Below are positions 41,209-48,989 of a stretch of DNA of 64,000 nucleotides, one piece after another. Source of the stretch: Ramlibacter paludis (GTDB lineage: Bacteria > Pseudomonadota > Gammaproteobacteria > Burkholderiales > Burkholderiaceae_C). The notes under the pieces are model-generated. The model did not search any database. It was not told where the DNA came from and was given only the letters and a program-made list of their open reading frames with translations. The number at the start of each line of letters is the position of its first letter. Positions within the stretch are counted from its first letter, which is position 1. The DNA is taken from NCBI RefSeq assembly GCF_022012305.1, contig NZ_JAKLTM010000001.1:1054001-1118000 (forward strand), given 5' to 3'. Position numbers and translations under genes: made by a program.

Positions 41209-42486
41209 ATGAACAAGATTGCACTCGGCTGCGTCGCCGACGACTTCACCGGTGCCACCGACCTCGCCAACAACCTCGTGCGCGGCGGCATGCGCGTCGT
41301 GCAGACCATCGGCGTGCCTGCCGGCCCGCTGGACGAAGCGGCCGACTGCGTGGTGGTCGCGCTCAAGAGCCGCACCATCCCCGCCGCCGACGCGGTGGCG
41401 CAGAGCCTGCAGGCGCTGAAGTGGCTGCAGGCGCAGGGCGCGACGCAGATCTACTTCAAGTACTGCTCCACCTTCGACTCCACGCCGGCCGGCAACATCG
41501 GCCCCGTCACCGAAGCGCTGATGGACGCGCTGGGCACCGACTTCACCATTGCCTGCCCGGCCTTTCCCGACAACGGCCGCACGGTGTTCAAGGGCTACCT
41601 GTTCGTGGGCGACGAGATGCTGCACGAGTCGGGCATGCGCAACCACCCGCTGACGCCGATGCAGGATTCGAACCTCGTGCGCGTGCTGCAGGGGCAGACG
41701 CAGCGCAAGGTGGGCCTGATCGACTATCGCAGCGTGGCGCGTGGCGCCACCGGCATCGGCGAACGCATCGCGCAGCTGCGGCAGCAGGGCGTGCGGATGG
41801 CGATCGTCGACGCCACCAGCAACGAGGAACTGGTGGCGGCCGGACCGGCGTGGGCCAAGCTGCCGCTGCTGACGGCAGGCTCCGGCATCGCCATCGGCCT
41901 GCCGCAGAACTTCGGCCTGAAGGCCGGTGACGCTTCGGCGGCGCAACTGCCGCCCGCGCGCGGCTTGCGCGCCATCGTGTCCGGCAGCTGCTCGGTGGCG
42001 ACCAATGGCCAAGTGAAGAATTTCCTGGAGGCGGGCGGCGAAGGCTTCGCGATCGACCCGCTGGCGCTGGCCTCGGGCGCCGATCTCATCGCGCAGGCAC
42101 TCGCCTGGGCCAAGCCGCGCGTGGCCAAGGGCCCGGTGCTGGTGTACGCCACCGCGCAGCCCGAGTCGGTGAAGGCGGCGCAGGCCAAGCTGGGCGTCGA
42201 GCGCGCCGGCGCGCTGGTGGAACTGGCGCTGGCCGGCATCGCGCGCGGCCTGGTGCAGCAAGGCGTGGGGCAGCTGGTGGTGGCAGGCGGCGAGACCTCG
42301 GGCTCCTGCGTGCAGGCCCTGGGCATCTCGCGCTTGCGCATCGGCCCGCAGATCGCGCCCGGCGTGCCGTGGTGCCATGCGAAACCCGAAGTGGCGCCCG
42401 AAGGCCTGCACATCGCGCTGAAGTCCGGCAACTTCGGCGGCCCGGACTTCTTCACCGAAGCGTTCACGCAGCTGGCGCGCGCATGA
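41209..42486 (+). CDS. otnK: 3-oxo-tetronate kinase OtnK (DUF1537 family)
   Basis: A 425-residue four-carbon acid-sugar kinase. The N-terminal domain begins LGCVADDFTGATDLANNLVRGGMRVVQTIG, the DUF1537 signature, with KYCSTFDSTPAGNIGPVTEALMD. The C-terminal nucleotide-binding domain has IVSGSCSVATNGQV and VVAGGETSGSCVQALGI. OtnK phosphorylates 3-oxo-tetronate to the 4-phosphate, which OtnC decarboxylates to dihydroxyacetone phosphate. The next gene overlaps by 4 nt and is the OtnC homologue. No otnI isomerase or dehydrogenase gene is in the window. Confidence 0.93.
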   Translation: MNKIALGCVADDFTGATDLANNLVRGGMRVVQTIGVPAGPLDEAADCVVVALKSRTIPAADAVAQSLQALKWLQAQGATQIYFKYCSTFDSTPAGNIGPVTEALMDALGTDFTIACPAFPDNGRTVFKGYLFVGDEMLHESGMRNHPLTPMQDSNLVRVLQGQTQRKVGLIDYRSVARGATGIGERIAQLRQQGVRMAIVDATSNEELVAAGPAWAKLPLLTAGSGIAIGLPQNFGLKAGDASAAQLPPARGLRAIVSGSCSVATNGQVKNFLEAGGEGFAIDPLALASGADLIAQALAWAKPRVAKGPVLVYATAQPESVKAAQAKLGVERAGALVELALAGIARGLVQQGVGQLVVAGGETSGSCVQALGISRLRIGPQIAPGVPWCHAKPEVAPEGLHIALKSGNFGGPDFFTEAFTQLARA

Positions 42487-43145
42487 CCGAGAACGAAGCC
42501 CGCGACGAGATCTGCGCCGCCGGTGCGCGGCTCTTCAACCGCGGCTACGTGCATGCCACCGCCGGCAACATCAGCGTGCGGCTGGAGGACGGCGGCTTCC
42601 TGATCACGCCCACCGACGCCTGCCTGGGCACGCTGCAGCCGCAGCGGCTGGCGCGGCTGGATGCCGAAGGCAAGCAGCTCGCGGGCGATCGCGCAAGCAA
42701 GACGATCGCTCTGCATCGCGCGATCTATGCGGCGACCGATGCGCGCAGCGTGCTGCACACCCACAGCGCGCATTGCGTGGCGCTCACCCTGCGGCCCGAT
42801 CCGCGCGCCGAGCAAGGCGAACTGCTGGCGGCCCTGACGCCGTATTTCGTGATGAAAGTCGGGCGGGTGCCGCTGGTTCCCTACCACCGCCCCGGCGATG
42901 CCGCGGCGGCGCAGCTGGTGGCGCAACGCATCGCGGACTATGCGCGGCGCGGCGTGCAGCTGCGCGCGGTGATGCTGGCGCGCCTGGGTCCCAACGTGTG
43001 GGCGCAGGACCCGGCGACGGCCGCGGCCACGCTGGAGGAACTGGAGGAAACGGCCAGGCTCGCCGTGCTGGATGGCGGCCAGGCCGCGGCGCTCGCCCCC
43101 GCGCAGATCGACGAGCTGCGCCAGGTCTTCGGCGCGCAGTGGTGA
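42483..43145 (+). CDS. otnC: class II aldolase/adducin family protein, OtnC-like
   Basis: A 220-residue protein, ATG 42483 overlapping the otnK stop. The class II aldolase fold is clear: GARLFNRGYVHATAGNISVRLEDGGFLITPTDACLG and VLHTHSAHCVAL, with two zinc-ligand His. Context with otnK points to 3-oxo-tetronate-4-phosphate decarboxylase. Oddities: the position of the family's catalytic Glu reads SKTIALH (Thr), and the third zinc His, usually in an NHG motif, reads ARLGPNVW (Leu). Either the metal site is rebuilt or activity is altered. It overlaps the cytochrome c gene. Confidence 0.8.
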   Translation: MTENEARDEICAAGARLFNRGYVHATAGNISVRLEDGGFLITPTDACLGTLQPQRLARLDAEGKQLAGDRASKTIALHRAIYAATDARSVLHTHSAHCVALTLRPDPRAEQGELLAALTPYFVMKVGRVPLVPYHRPGDAAAAQLVAQRIADYARRGVQLRAVMLARLGPNVWAQDPATAAATLEELEETARLAVLDGGQAAALAPAQIDELRQVFGAQW

Positions 43146-43624
43146 CCGCATCCGTCATTCCCGCGCAGGCGGGAACCCAGGGCTTCCGCATCGCGCTCCT
43201 CTTGTCGTTGCTGCTCCTCGCAGGCTGCGACCGCAACCCGGGCAGCCTGCTGCGCCCCGACGACCCGCAGGTCGTTGCGCGCGGCCAGGCGATCTACGCC
43301 GCCCACTGTGCCGCCTGCCACGGCGCCCGGCTGGAAGGCCAGGCCAACTGGCACGAGCGCGACGCCTCCGGCCGGCTGCCCGCCCCGCCGCACGATGCCA
43401 GCGGCCACACCTGGCACCACCCGGACCAGGTGCTGTTCGACATCACCAAATACGGTGTTGCGCGCGCGGCGAAGATGCCGGACTATGTGACGGCCATGCC
43501 GAAATACGAAGGCGTGCTGGCGGACGCCGACATCGTCGCCGTGCTGTCCTTCATCAAGGCGCAGTGGCCGGCGGCGGTCCGCGCGCAGCAGGACGAGGTG
43601 ACGCGCGCGGCGCAGCGGCAGTAG
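43142..43624 (+). CDS. monoheme cytochrome c lipoprotein
   Basis: A 160-residue class I cytochrome c. The heme site is AHCAACHGARLEG (CxxCH), and the distal region contains KMPDYVTAMPKYEGVLADADIVAVLSFIK, with Met candidates for axial ligation. GTG 43142 overlaps the stop of the previous gene. The signal peptide is unusual: after V-T-A-S it reads VIPAQAGTQ, the translation of an interspersed palindromic repeat, then IALLLSLLLLAGC with lipidation expected at Cys of LAGC. A TTG within the hydrophobic stretch is an alternative start that would be too short. It probably shuttles electrons at the periplasmic face. Confidence 0.85.
   Translation: MTASVIPAQAGTQGFRIALLLSLLLLAGCDRNPGSLLRPDDPQVVARGQAIYAAHCAACHGARLEGQANWHERDASGRLPAPPHDASGHTWHHPDQVLFDITKYGVARAAKMPDYVTAMPKYEGVLADADIVAVLSFIKAQWPAAVRAQQDEVTRAAQRQ
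43154..43187. repeat. GTCATTCCCGCG-type extragenic palindrome inside a coding region
   Basis: It begins GTCATTCCCGCGCAGGCGGG and continues AACCCAGGGCTTCC. It is the same family as the facing pair at 20251-20319. This copy lies within the first codons of the cytochrome c gene and is translated as SVIPAQAGTQ. Confidence 0.9.
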
Positions 43625-43643
43625 GCAAACGCAAGGAGCGGCC

Positions 43644-44675
43644 TTGGTCTCGATCCACGAACTCGATCTGGAAAGTGCCACTGCCGCCGAGTGGGCGGCC
43701 TATCACCGCTTCTGCCGGGAGCGGTCCGCCGAGGACACGCCCGACCTCCCCGTTGCCGCCGACGCCGACCGCCAGCGCAACCTCGTGGCGCCCAACACCA
43801 CGAACGCCTGGCGGATCTTCAACGCCTGGCGCGGCGACGAGGTGGTGGGCACGGCGGCCGCCTGGTGGCGGCGGGAAGGCACCCCCAACCACGAACAGTT
43901 CGCCCGCTTCATCCACGTGCGGGGCGGGGTCCTGGCCGCCAGCCGCCGCCAGGGCGTGGGCTCCGCATTGCTGGCGCACCTGTTGCCCGTGATGGCTGAA
44001 CGCGGGGCAACGGCCGTCACGCTGGAGACGCATGACGACGCTTCCGCGGCCTTCCTGCTGCGGCGTGCGGCGCAGGAGAAATTCCGCGCCGTGGAGAACC
44101 GGCTGCGCCTCGCCGACGTTCCCTGGGACGACCTGGAGCGCTGGCAGGCGAAAGACGACGGCGCGCTCCGCTGGGAAACCCATGCGGGCCGCGTCCCGGT
44201 CGAACGGCTGCATGCCTTGCTGCCGACGCTGGCGGAGTTGATCGGCGACGTGCCGCGCGGCGAGCTGGACGTGCCGCCTTCACCGCCCGACGCGGCGCGC
44301 TACCGGAACATCTACCGGCGCATGGACGAAGACGGCGGCTCGCACCTGATGGTGGTGGCGATGGCGGGCGACACGGTGGCCGCCGTCTGCGAAGCGATGT
44401 GGCATGCCGAACTGCCCACCACCGCCGACCAGCATTTCACCGGCGTGGCGCGCGCCTTCCGCGGCCAGGGCCTCGCGCGGCAGGCCAAGGCGCGGATGCT
44501 GGCGCTGCTGGCGCGCGAGTTGCCGCAGGTGCAGTACGTGACCACGCAGAACGCCGAATCGAACGCGCCCATGCTGCGGGTGAACGCGGCGCTGGGTTTC
44601 CAGCCGTACCGGCAGGTGCGCATCCTCCAGGTCGAGCGCGACGCGCTGGCGCAGGCGCTCGCCGGGCCGCGCTGA
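43644..44675 (+). CDS. tandem GNAT-domain N-acetyltransferase
   Basis: A 343-residue double GNAT protein starting at TTG 43644 with AAGGAG upstream. The first domain has RRQGVGSALLAHLLPVMAERGAT as the acetyl-CoA loop, and the second has FRGQGLARQAKARMLALLARELPQ, followed by NAESNAPMLRVNAALGFQPYR. It shares layout and many motifs with 15371-16423 (WAAYHRF/WEALHAYR, then DVPW), so the two are paralogues. Substrate unknown. The stop overlaps the ATG of the cytochrome b561 gene by one base. Confidence 0.85.
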   Translation: MVSIHELDLESATAAEWAAYHRFCRERSAEDTPDLPVAADADRQRNLVAPNTTNAWRIFNAWRGDEVVGTAAAWWRREGTPNHEQFARFIHVRGGVLAASRRQGVGSALLAHLLPVMAERGATAVTLETHDDASAAFLLRRAAQEKFRAVENRLRLADVPWDDLERWQAKDDGALRWETHAGRVPVERLHALLPTLAELIGDVPRGELDVPPSPPDAARYRNIYRRMDEDGGSHLMVVAMAGDTVAAVCEAMWHAELPTTADQHFTGVARAFRGQGLARQAKARMLALLARELPQVQYVTTQNAESNAPMLRVNAALGFQPYRQVRILQVERDALAQALAGPR

Positions 44676-45229
44676 TGGCCCTGGCCAACCGGCCGGATCG
44701 CTATGGCTGGATCGCCATCGCGCTGCATTGGGGCATGGCCTTGCTGCTGGCGGTGCTGGTCGCGATGGGCGTCTACATGGTGCGTTTGCCGGACGTCGGC
44801 TTCGACCAGGTCAAGATCACGCTGATCCTCGTGCACAAGGCGCTGGGCCTGGTCGCGCTGGCCGCCGTGCTGCTGCGCCTGGGGTGGCGCGTGGGCAACC
44901 TGCTGCCGGCGCTGGTGCAGGGACTTCCGATGTGGCAGCAGGTGGCCGCGCGCTTCGTGCACCTGGCGCTGTACGCGCTGATGCTGGCGTTGCCGCTCAC
45001 GGGCTGGTGGATGTCCTCGGCGGGTGGCTATCCCGTGACCTTCTTCGGCTGGTTCGAGCTGCCGGACATCGGACCCTACAACGAGTACTGGTTCCACGCC
45101 TCGATCGCGATCCACCGCTGGCTGGGGTATGCCCTGGTCGCCGTGGGGGCGCTGCATGCCGCCGCGGCGCTCGGACACCACTGGGTGCGGCACGACGACA
45201 CCTTGCGCCGCATGCTGCCCGGCCGCTGA
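44675..45229 (+). CDS. cytochrome b561 family protein
   Basis: A 184-residue inner-membrane di-heme cytochrome b with four helices. Candidate heme ligands are H18 (IALHWGMALLLAVLVAMGVYM), the His in ILVHKALGLVAL, and the two His of WFHASIAIHRWLGYALVAVGALHAAAAL. CybB-type proteins pass electrons between quinol and superoxide or other acceptors. It is co-translated with the tandem GNAT gene and lies close to cytochrome c. Its stop codon abuts the stop of the convergent MCE gene with no base between. Confidence 0.92.
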   Translation: MALANRPDRYGWIAIALHWGMALLLAVLVAMGVYMVRLPDVGFDQVKITLILVHKALGLVALAAVLLRLGWRVGNLLPALVQGLPMWQQVAARFVHLALYALMLALPLTGWWMSSAGGYPVTFFGWFELPDIGPYNEYWFHASIAIHRWLGYALVAVGALHAAAALGHHWVRHDDTLRRMLPGR

Positions 45230-46168
45230 CTACTGCGCTACCTCGCCCGGCCCCGGCGCGACCGCCGCGCGCCGCAGCAAGGACGCCGGGTTGCTGCGGA
45301 ACCGGGTCACCGCATCGTCCATCGTCGCCGACAGGTGGTCGAGCCGTCCCATCGCCTGCTCCGCCTGCGGCAGCACCTGGAACTGCAGCGACCACACCGC
45401 GTCCTGGCTGGACGCCAGCAGCGGCTCGAGCCGCGCGCCGGCCTGCTCGGCCCCTTGCAGCATGGCGCGGACCTGCGGCAGCAACTGCGCCTGCACCGTG
45501 CGCACCGTGGCGCTGCTCGCCTGCAGTAGCGGCTGCACCTGCACGCTGGCTTTTTCCGCATTGGCGAGGATCGTCTCCAGCCGCGCGCTGTTAGCGGCCA
45601 GCGTGCGCGTGACGCGGTCCAGGCTGGCCATCGTCTCCTTCATCGCCGCCACGGTGGAAGCATCGAAGGTCGATTGAAGCAGCGTGCTGACCTGCTGCAC
45701 GTTGCTGTTCATCTGCTGCACGGCGGTGTCGATGCTGACCATCTGCGCCGGGGCCAGCGCGATCTGCGGATAAGGCTGGCCGGAGAGCGCTACCAACGGC
45801 TTGCCGCTCGCGCCGGGACCGTCCTCCAGGCTCACGTACACATAGCCGGTGAACCCGCGCGCGGCCAGTCCCCGTCCCATGACCGTCGCCACGGTGGCTG
45901 ACGTGACGGGCGCGTCCTTGCGCACCTCGATCAGCACGCGGGCCGTGCGCGGGTCGGCCAGCAGCACCTGCGCCACCTTGCCGACCTCGACGCCGTGGAA
46001 TTCGACCGGCGCTCCGGCGATCAGCCCCGACACGGAATCGCGCGAACGCAGCTCGTAGGTCGTGTGGGCCCGTGCCGTGAACAGCCACCACGCCACGCCC
46101 CCGCCGGCGAGCAGCAGCAGGAAAGTCGCGAACAGGACCCTGGCTCTGGCTTCCGCGCTGGTGGGCAT
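45230..46168 (-). CDS. MCE-domain (MlaD/PqiB-like) membrane protein
   Basis: A 312-residue bitopic protein with an N-terminal membrane anchor (LFATFLLLLAGGGVAWWLF). One MCE domain (about 40-120) follows, containing VSGLIAGAPVEFHGVEVGKVAQV and GFTGYVYVSLEDG. A long helical C-terminal region (about 125-300) is rich in Gln/Ala/Leu (MNSNVQQVSTLLQSTFDAS, VQAQLLPQVRAMLQ) and would form a coiled-coil tunnel. MCE proteins carry phospholipids across the periplasm. The ABC partners (MlaE/MlaF types) are not adjacent, so this is an orphan subunit here. Confidence 0.88.
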   Translation of the reverse strand: MPTSAEARARVLFATFLLLLAGGGVAWWLFTARAHTTYELRSRDSVSGLIAGAPVEFHGVEVGKVAQVLLADPRTARVLIEVRKDAPVTSATVATVMGRGLAARGFTGYVYVSLEDGPGASGKPLVALSGQPYPQIALAPAQMVSIDTAVQQMNSNVQQVSTLLQSTFDASTVAAMKETMASLDRVTRTLAANSARLETILANAEKASVQVQPLLQASSATVRTVQAQLLPQVRAMLQGAEQAGARLEPLLASSQDAVWSLQFQVLPQAEQAMGRLDHLSATMDDAVTRFRSNPASLLRRAAVAPGPGEVAQ

Positions 46169-46226
46169 GGCGTTCTCCGGATGAGTGGCTGGATCGGCGG
46201 TGCGCTTCCTGCATTGATGCACGGAG

Positions 46227-46242
46227 TGGAACGTTTGTTCCA
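46227..46242. promoter_or_regulatory. 16-bp palindrome, operator candidate
   Basis: TGGAAC (46227-46232), GTTT, GTTCCA (46237-46242): perfect 6-bp arms between the divergent MCE and MBL-fold genes. GAAC-N4-GTTC is the form of Gram-positive LexA sites, but betaproteobacterial LexA normally uses CTGT-N8-ACAG, so identity is open. Confidence 0.35.
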
Positions 46243-46321
46243 AAGGATGCAATTTACGGGGGCAGGCCGCCGCCGCATCATGCCGCCCACCGGTTTGCCA
46301 CAACGAAGCCCAGGAGACTGC

Positions 46322-47287
46322 ATGAAACGCTCGACCTGCCTTGCCGCCGCGGCCATGGCCCTTGCCGCATTCACCCTTCCGGCCGCCGCGCAGGCGGTGA
46401 AAGTCACGCCGCTGGGCGGCATCGACGGCGAGTTCTGCCCGCAGGACCGCGCGCTCGTGTTCGAGGACCCGAACGGCACGCGCATCCTCTACGACCCGGG
46501 CCGCACCGTGGCCGGCGCCGCGGACCCGCGCCTGGGCAAGATCGACATCATCCTGGTCAGCCACATGCACGGCGACCACCTGGGCAACGCCCACAACAAG
46601 GCGCCCAACTCCGGCAGCTGCGAAGCGCCGGACATGTCGGTGTCGGCGCTGCCGAATTCGCTGGCCGTGAACATCGCGCTGGCGAAGAATTCCAAGATCG
46701 TCACCGGCAGCGAGATGCCGCCTTTCTTCGCGGCCAAGCTCAAGGCCAATGGCGGCAACCCTGCCAATGCGATGCTCGCGCGCTTCGGCGGCAGCGTCAC
46801 CGTCAACGGCGTGCGCATCGCTACCGTCACCGCCATGCACAGCAACGGCCTCGACCCCGACTACATCGGCGGCGAGCTGGGCAAGGCCATGAAGGACGCC
46901 GGCATCGCGGGCGACGTCGGCCTGGCCACCGGCTACGTGCTGCGCTTCAGCAACGGCCTGGTCGCTTACCTGTCGGGCGACACCGGCGTCACCGCCGACC
47001 AGGAGCGCGTCGTGCGCGACCTCTACCAGGCGAAGCTGGCCGTGATGAACATCGGCGACGGCTTCACCACCGGCCCGGCCGAAGCGGCCTACGTGATGAA
47101 CGAGCTGGTCAAGCCCGCTTCGGTGATCGCTTCTCATGCAAACGAGGTAGGCACCGTGGGCGGCAAGGTGCGCCCCGGCAGCAAGACCGAAGCCTTCGTC
47201 AAGGCCGCCCGGATGCCCGTGCACGTGCCGCTTTCGGGCAGGACGATGGAGTTCGACGCCGCGGGCAAGTGCGTGGCGGGCTGCTGA
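46322..47287 (+). CDS. exported metallo-beta-lactamase-fold hydrolase
   Basis: A 321-residue exported protein. ATG 46322 has CAGGAGA upstream, and the signal peptide is about 1-25 (LAAFTLPAAAQA). The MBL motif HMHGDH gives zinc ligands H81, H83, D85 and H86. Later elements are a His in VTAMHSNG, the Asp in YLSGDTGVT and the His in VIASHANEVGT. It resembles the UPF0173/ulaG-like branch rather than antibiotic-hydrolysing enzymes. Substrate unknown. Transcription ends at a strong terminator six bases after the stop. Confidence 0.88.
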   Translation: MKRSTCLAAAAMALAAFTLPAAAQAVKVTPLGGIDGEFCPQDRALVFEDPNGTRILYDPGRTVAGAADPRLGKIDIILVSHMHGDHLGNAHNKAPNSGSCEAPDMSVSALPNSLAVNIALAKNSKIVTGSEMPPFFAAKLKANGGNPANAMLARFGGSVTVNGVRIATVTAMHSNGLDPDYIGGELGKAMKDAGIAGDVGLATGYVLRFSNGLVAYLSGDTGVTADQERVVRDLYQAKLAVMNIGDGFTTGPAEAAYVMNELVKPASVIASHANEVGTVGGKVRPGSKTEAFVKAARMPVHVPLSGRTMEFDAAGKCVAGC

Positions 47288-47292
47288 AACGA

Positions 47293-47315
47293 GGCGGGCG
47301 CAACGCCCGCCTTTT
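47293..47315 (+). terminator. rho-independent terminator of the MBL-fold gene
   Basis: GGCGGGCG (47293-47300), loop CAA, CGCCCGCC (47304-47311), then TTTT. It begins 6 nt after the stop at 47287. Confidence 0.85.
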
Positions 47316-47351
47316 GCGCAGAATGGGGCCTTCCCAGGCGAGGAGGCTCCC

Positions 47352-47669
47352 ATGCCCGATTTCAAGCTGCCGCTCTCCGGCGACGTCATCCAGGCCATCA
47401 ACCCCTGGAACTGGGTCTTCCAGCCCCAGGGCGGCCAGTTCGGGCTGGTCAACATCAACCTGGGCAGGAGCGCCAACCCGGCGCTGGAGCAGCGCATCCT
47501 CGACGAGGTGGGCAGCTACGGACGGCAACTGGGACGCATCGGGGATGCGCTGGAAGTCCTGCTGGACAACATCAAGCTGGAGAAGCTGGATGCCGGCGAG
47601 CGCAAGGCGATCGAGGACTTCCGCTTCCAGCTGGAGCAGGTGAAGCGGGTGAAGGAGCAGGGGGCGTGA
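47352..47669 (+). CDS. hypothetical protein
   Basis: A 105-residue cytoplasmic protein with AGGAGG before ATG 47352. The N-terminal part is FKLPLSGDVIQAINPWNWVFQPQGGQFGLVNINLGRS, a pattern also found in phage- and lipoprotein-related small proteins I cannot name. The rest is helical and charged (LDEVGSYGRQLGRIGDALEVLL, KAIEDFRFQLEQVKRVKEQ). It overlaps the next gene by 4 nt, so the two products may act together. Function unknown. Confidence 0.65.
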   Translation: MPDFKLPLSGDVIQAINPWNWVFQPQGGQFGLVNINLGRSANPALEQRILDEVGSYGRQLGRIGDALEVLLDNIKLEKLDAGERKAIEDFRFQLEQVKRVKEQGA

Positions 47670-48031
47670 TCGAGCTTGCCGTCCTCCTTCTCGTCTCCGC
47701 TTGCGCCGGCCTGGTGCTCTGGTCCGGCCTCAAGTCGGGCATGACGGCCCACCTGGAACGGCGGGAGCGCGCGATGCAGCAGTTCCGCGGCACGGTGTTC
47801 TCGCCTCCGGGCGCCGGCTTGCGATTCGACGGCGCGGCCGCAACGATCCTGGCGTCGCACGAGACCCACTACCTTGCCGGGCTGATGGCCTCGAACTATG
47901 TCCTGACCGTCCGGGCTCGAATGCCCGACGGCACCGAGTTCCAGTTCAAGTCCGACCCGAGTGGCCAGCCCTGGGTCACCTGCCTGTCCCGCGGTGATCG
48001 CAATGCGACGCGGGTGCGCGCGGCCTACTGA
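47666..48031 (+). CDS. hypothetical single-span membrane protein
   Basis: A 121-residue protein, GTG 47666 overlapping the previous stop. The N-terminal helix (IELAVLLLVSACAGLVLWSGL) is a membrane anchor or uncleaved signal. The remainder is a small mixed domain (RGTVFSPPGAGLRFDG, YVLTVRARMPDGTEFQFKSDPSG). No motif recognised. Co-translated with the gene at 47352. Confidence 0.6.
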   Translation: MIELAVLLLVSACAGLVLWSGLKSGMTAHLERRERAMQQFRGTVFSPPGAGLRFDGAAATILASHETHYLAGLMASNYVLTVRARMPDGTEFQFKSDPSGQPWVTCLSRGDRNATRVRAAY

Positions 48032-48037
48032 TTGCCC

Positions 48038-48547
48038 ATGACCTTCCTCGTTCGCCGCGCAGTCGAAGCCGATGGACCGGCGCTTATCGGACTGCGCCGC
48101 ACGCTGTTCGCCGAGACGTCGAACATGCTCTGGGAGCCCGGCGAGTTCGTGCAGACGGGCGAGGACGAAAGCAAGCGCATCGCCCGCCTCAACGGCCGCC
48201 CCAACAGCCTGGTGATCCTGGCGGAGGATGCCGGCCAGCCGATCGGCCTGCTGACCGCCGTCGGCGGGGAAGTGAGGCGGCTTCGAAACTCCGCGTCGCT
48301 GGCGCTCGGCGTGGCCAAGTCGCATTGGGGGCAGGGCGTCGCGACGCGGATGCTGCAAACCGCGCTCGAATGGTCGCGCGGAGCCGGGCTCCGCCGCGTG
48401 GAGCTGACCGTCCACACGTCCAACCTGCGCGCCGTCGCGGTCTACCTGCGCTGCGGCTTCCAGGTGGAAGGCGTGCGCCGTTCCTCGCTGCTGGTGGATG
48501 GCGTGTACGTCGACGAGTACATGATGTCCGTGATCCACGAAGCCTGA
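48038..48547 (+). CDS. GNAT family N-acetyltransferase
   Basis: A 169-residue single GNAT domain. The acetyl-CoA loop is KSHWGQGVATRMLQTALEWSRGAGLRRVELTVHTSNLRAVAVYLRCGFQVEGVRR, followed by YVDEYMMSVI, the layout of RimJ/RimL or SpeG-like small-molecule and protein acetyltransferases. ATG 48038 is preferred over TTG 48032. It heads a run of closely spaced genes with DUF1801, AAC(6')-like and HIT proteins. Substrate unknown. Confidence 0.9.
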   Translation: MTFLVRRAVEADGPALIGLRRTLFAETSNMLWEPGEFVQTGEDESKRIARLNGRPNSLVILAEDAGQPIGLLTAVGGEVRRLRNSASLALGVAKSHWGQGVATRMLQTALEWSRGAGLRRVELTVHTSNLRAVAVYLRCGFQVEGVRRSSLLVDGVYVDEYMMSVIHEA

Positions 48548-48565
48548 CTCAAGGGAGGACGTAGC

Positions 48566-48979
48566 GTGCCATCGTCCAACTCGCCCCGGCTCCTCGCCGG
48601 CGGCAACCCGCAGATCGCCAAGGCCGATGGCGACGCGCCGGTGCAGGCGTACATCGCGGCGATGCCGGGATGGAAGCGCGGCGTCGGCGAGCAGCTGGAC
48701 GACCTGATCGCCCGCACCGTCCCGGGCGTGCAGAAGGCGGTGCGCTGGAACTCGCCGATGTACGGCCTGCCGGGGCAAGGCTGGTTCGCCAGCTTCCACG
48801 TCTTCACGCACTACGTGAAGCTGACCTTCTTCAAGGGGACGGCGCTGCGGCCCGTGCCACCGGGCGGCTCGGCGAAGGAGGCACGCTGGATCGACCTGCG
48901 CGAAGGTTCCTTCGACGAGGCGCAGCTTGCCGCGTGGATCGCGCAGGCGGCCGCGATTCCGGGCTGGGGCAACGCTTAG
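48566..48979 (+). CDS. DUF1801 domain protein
   Basis: A 137-residue protein starting at GTG 48566. The DUF1801 pattern is AYIAAMPGWKRGVGEQLDDLIARTVPGVQKAVRWNSPMYGLPGQGWFASFHVFTHYVKLTFFKG, followed by LRPVPPGGSAKEARWIDLRE. Members have a YdhG-like fold of unknown biochemical role. It lies 18 nt after the GNAT gene and 10 nt before the AAC(6')-like gene. Confidence 0.9.
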   Translation: MPSSNSPRLLAGGNPQIAKADGDAPVQAYIAAMPGWKRGVGEQLDDLIARTVPGVQKAVRWNSPMYGLPGQGWFASFHVFTHYVKLTFFKGTALRPVPPGGSAKEARWIDLREGSFDEAQLAAWIAQAAAIPGWGNA

Positions 48980-48989
48980 GCAGGTGTCC

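Noticed and set aside
39109..42411. An 1100-residue minus-strand open frame across otnK, the propeller lipoprotein and part of the phytochrome
   Set aside because: It runs antisense to otnK and the propeller gene, and its end merely reads the phytochrome gene in the wrong frame.
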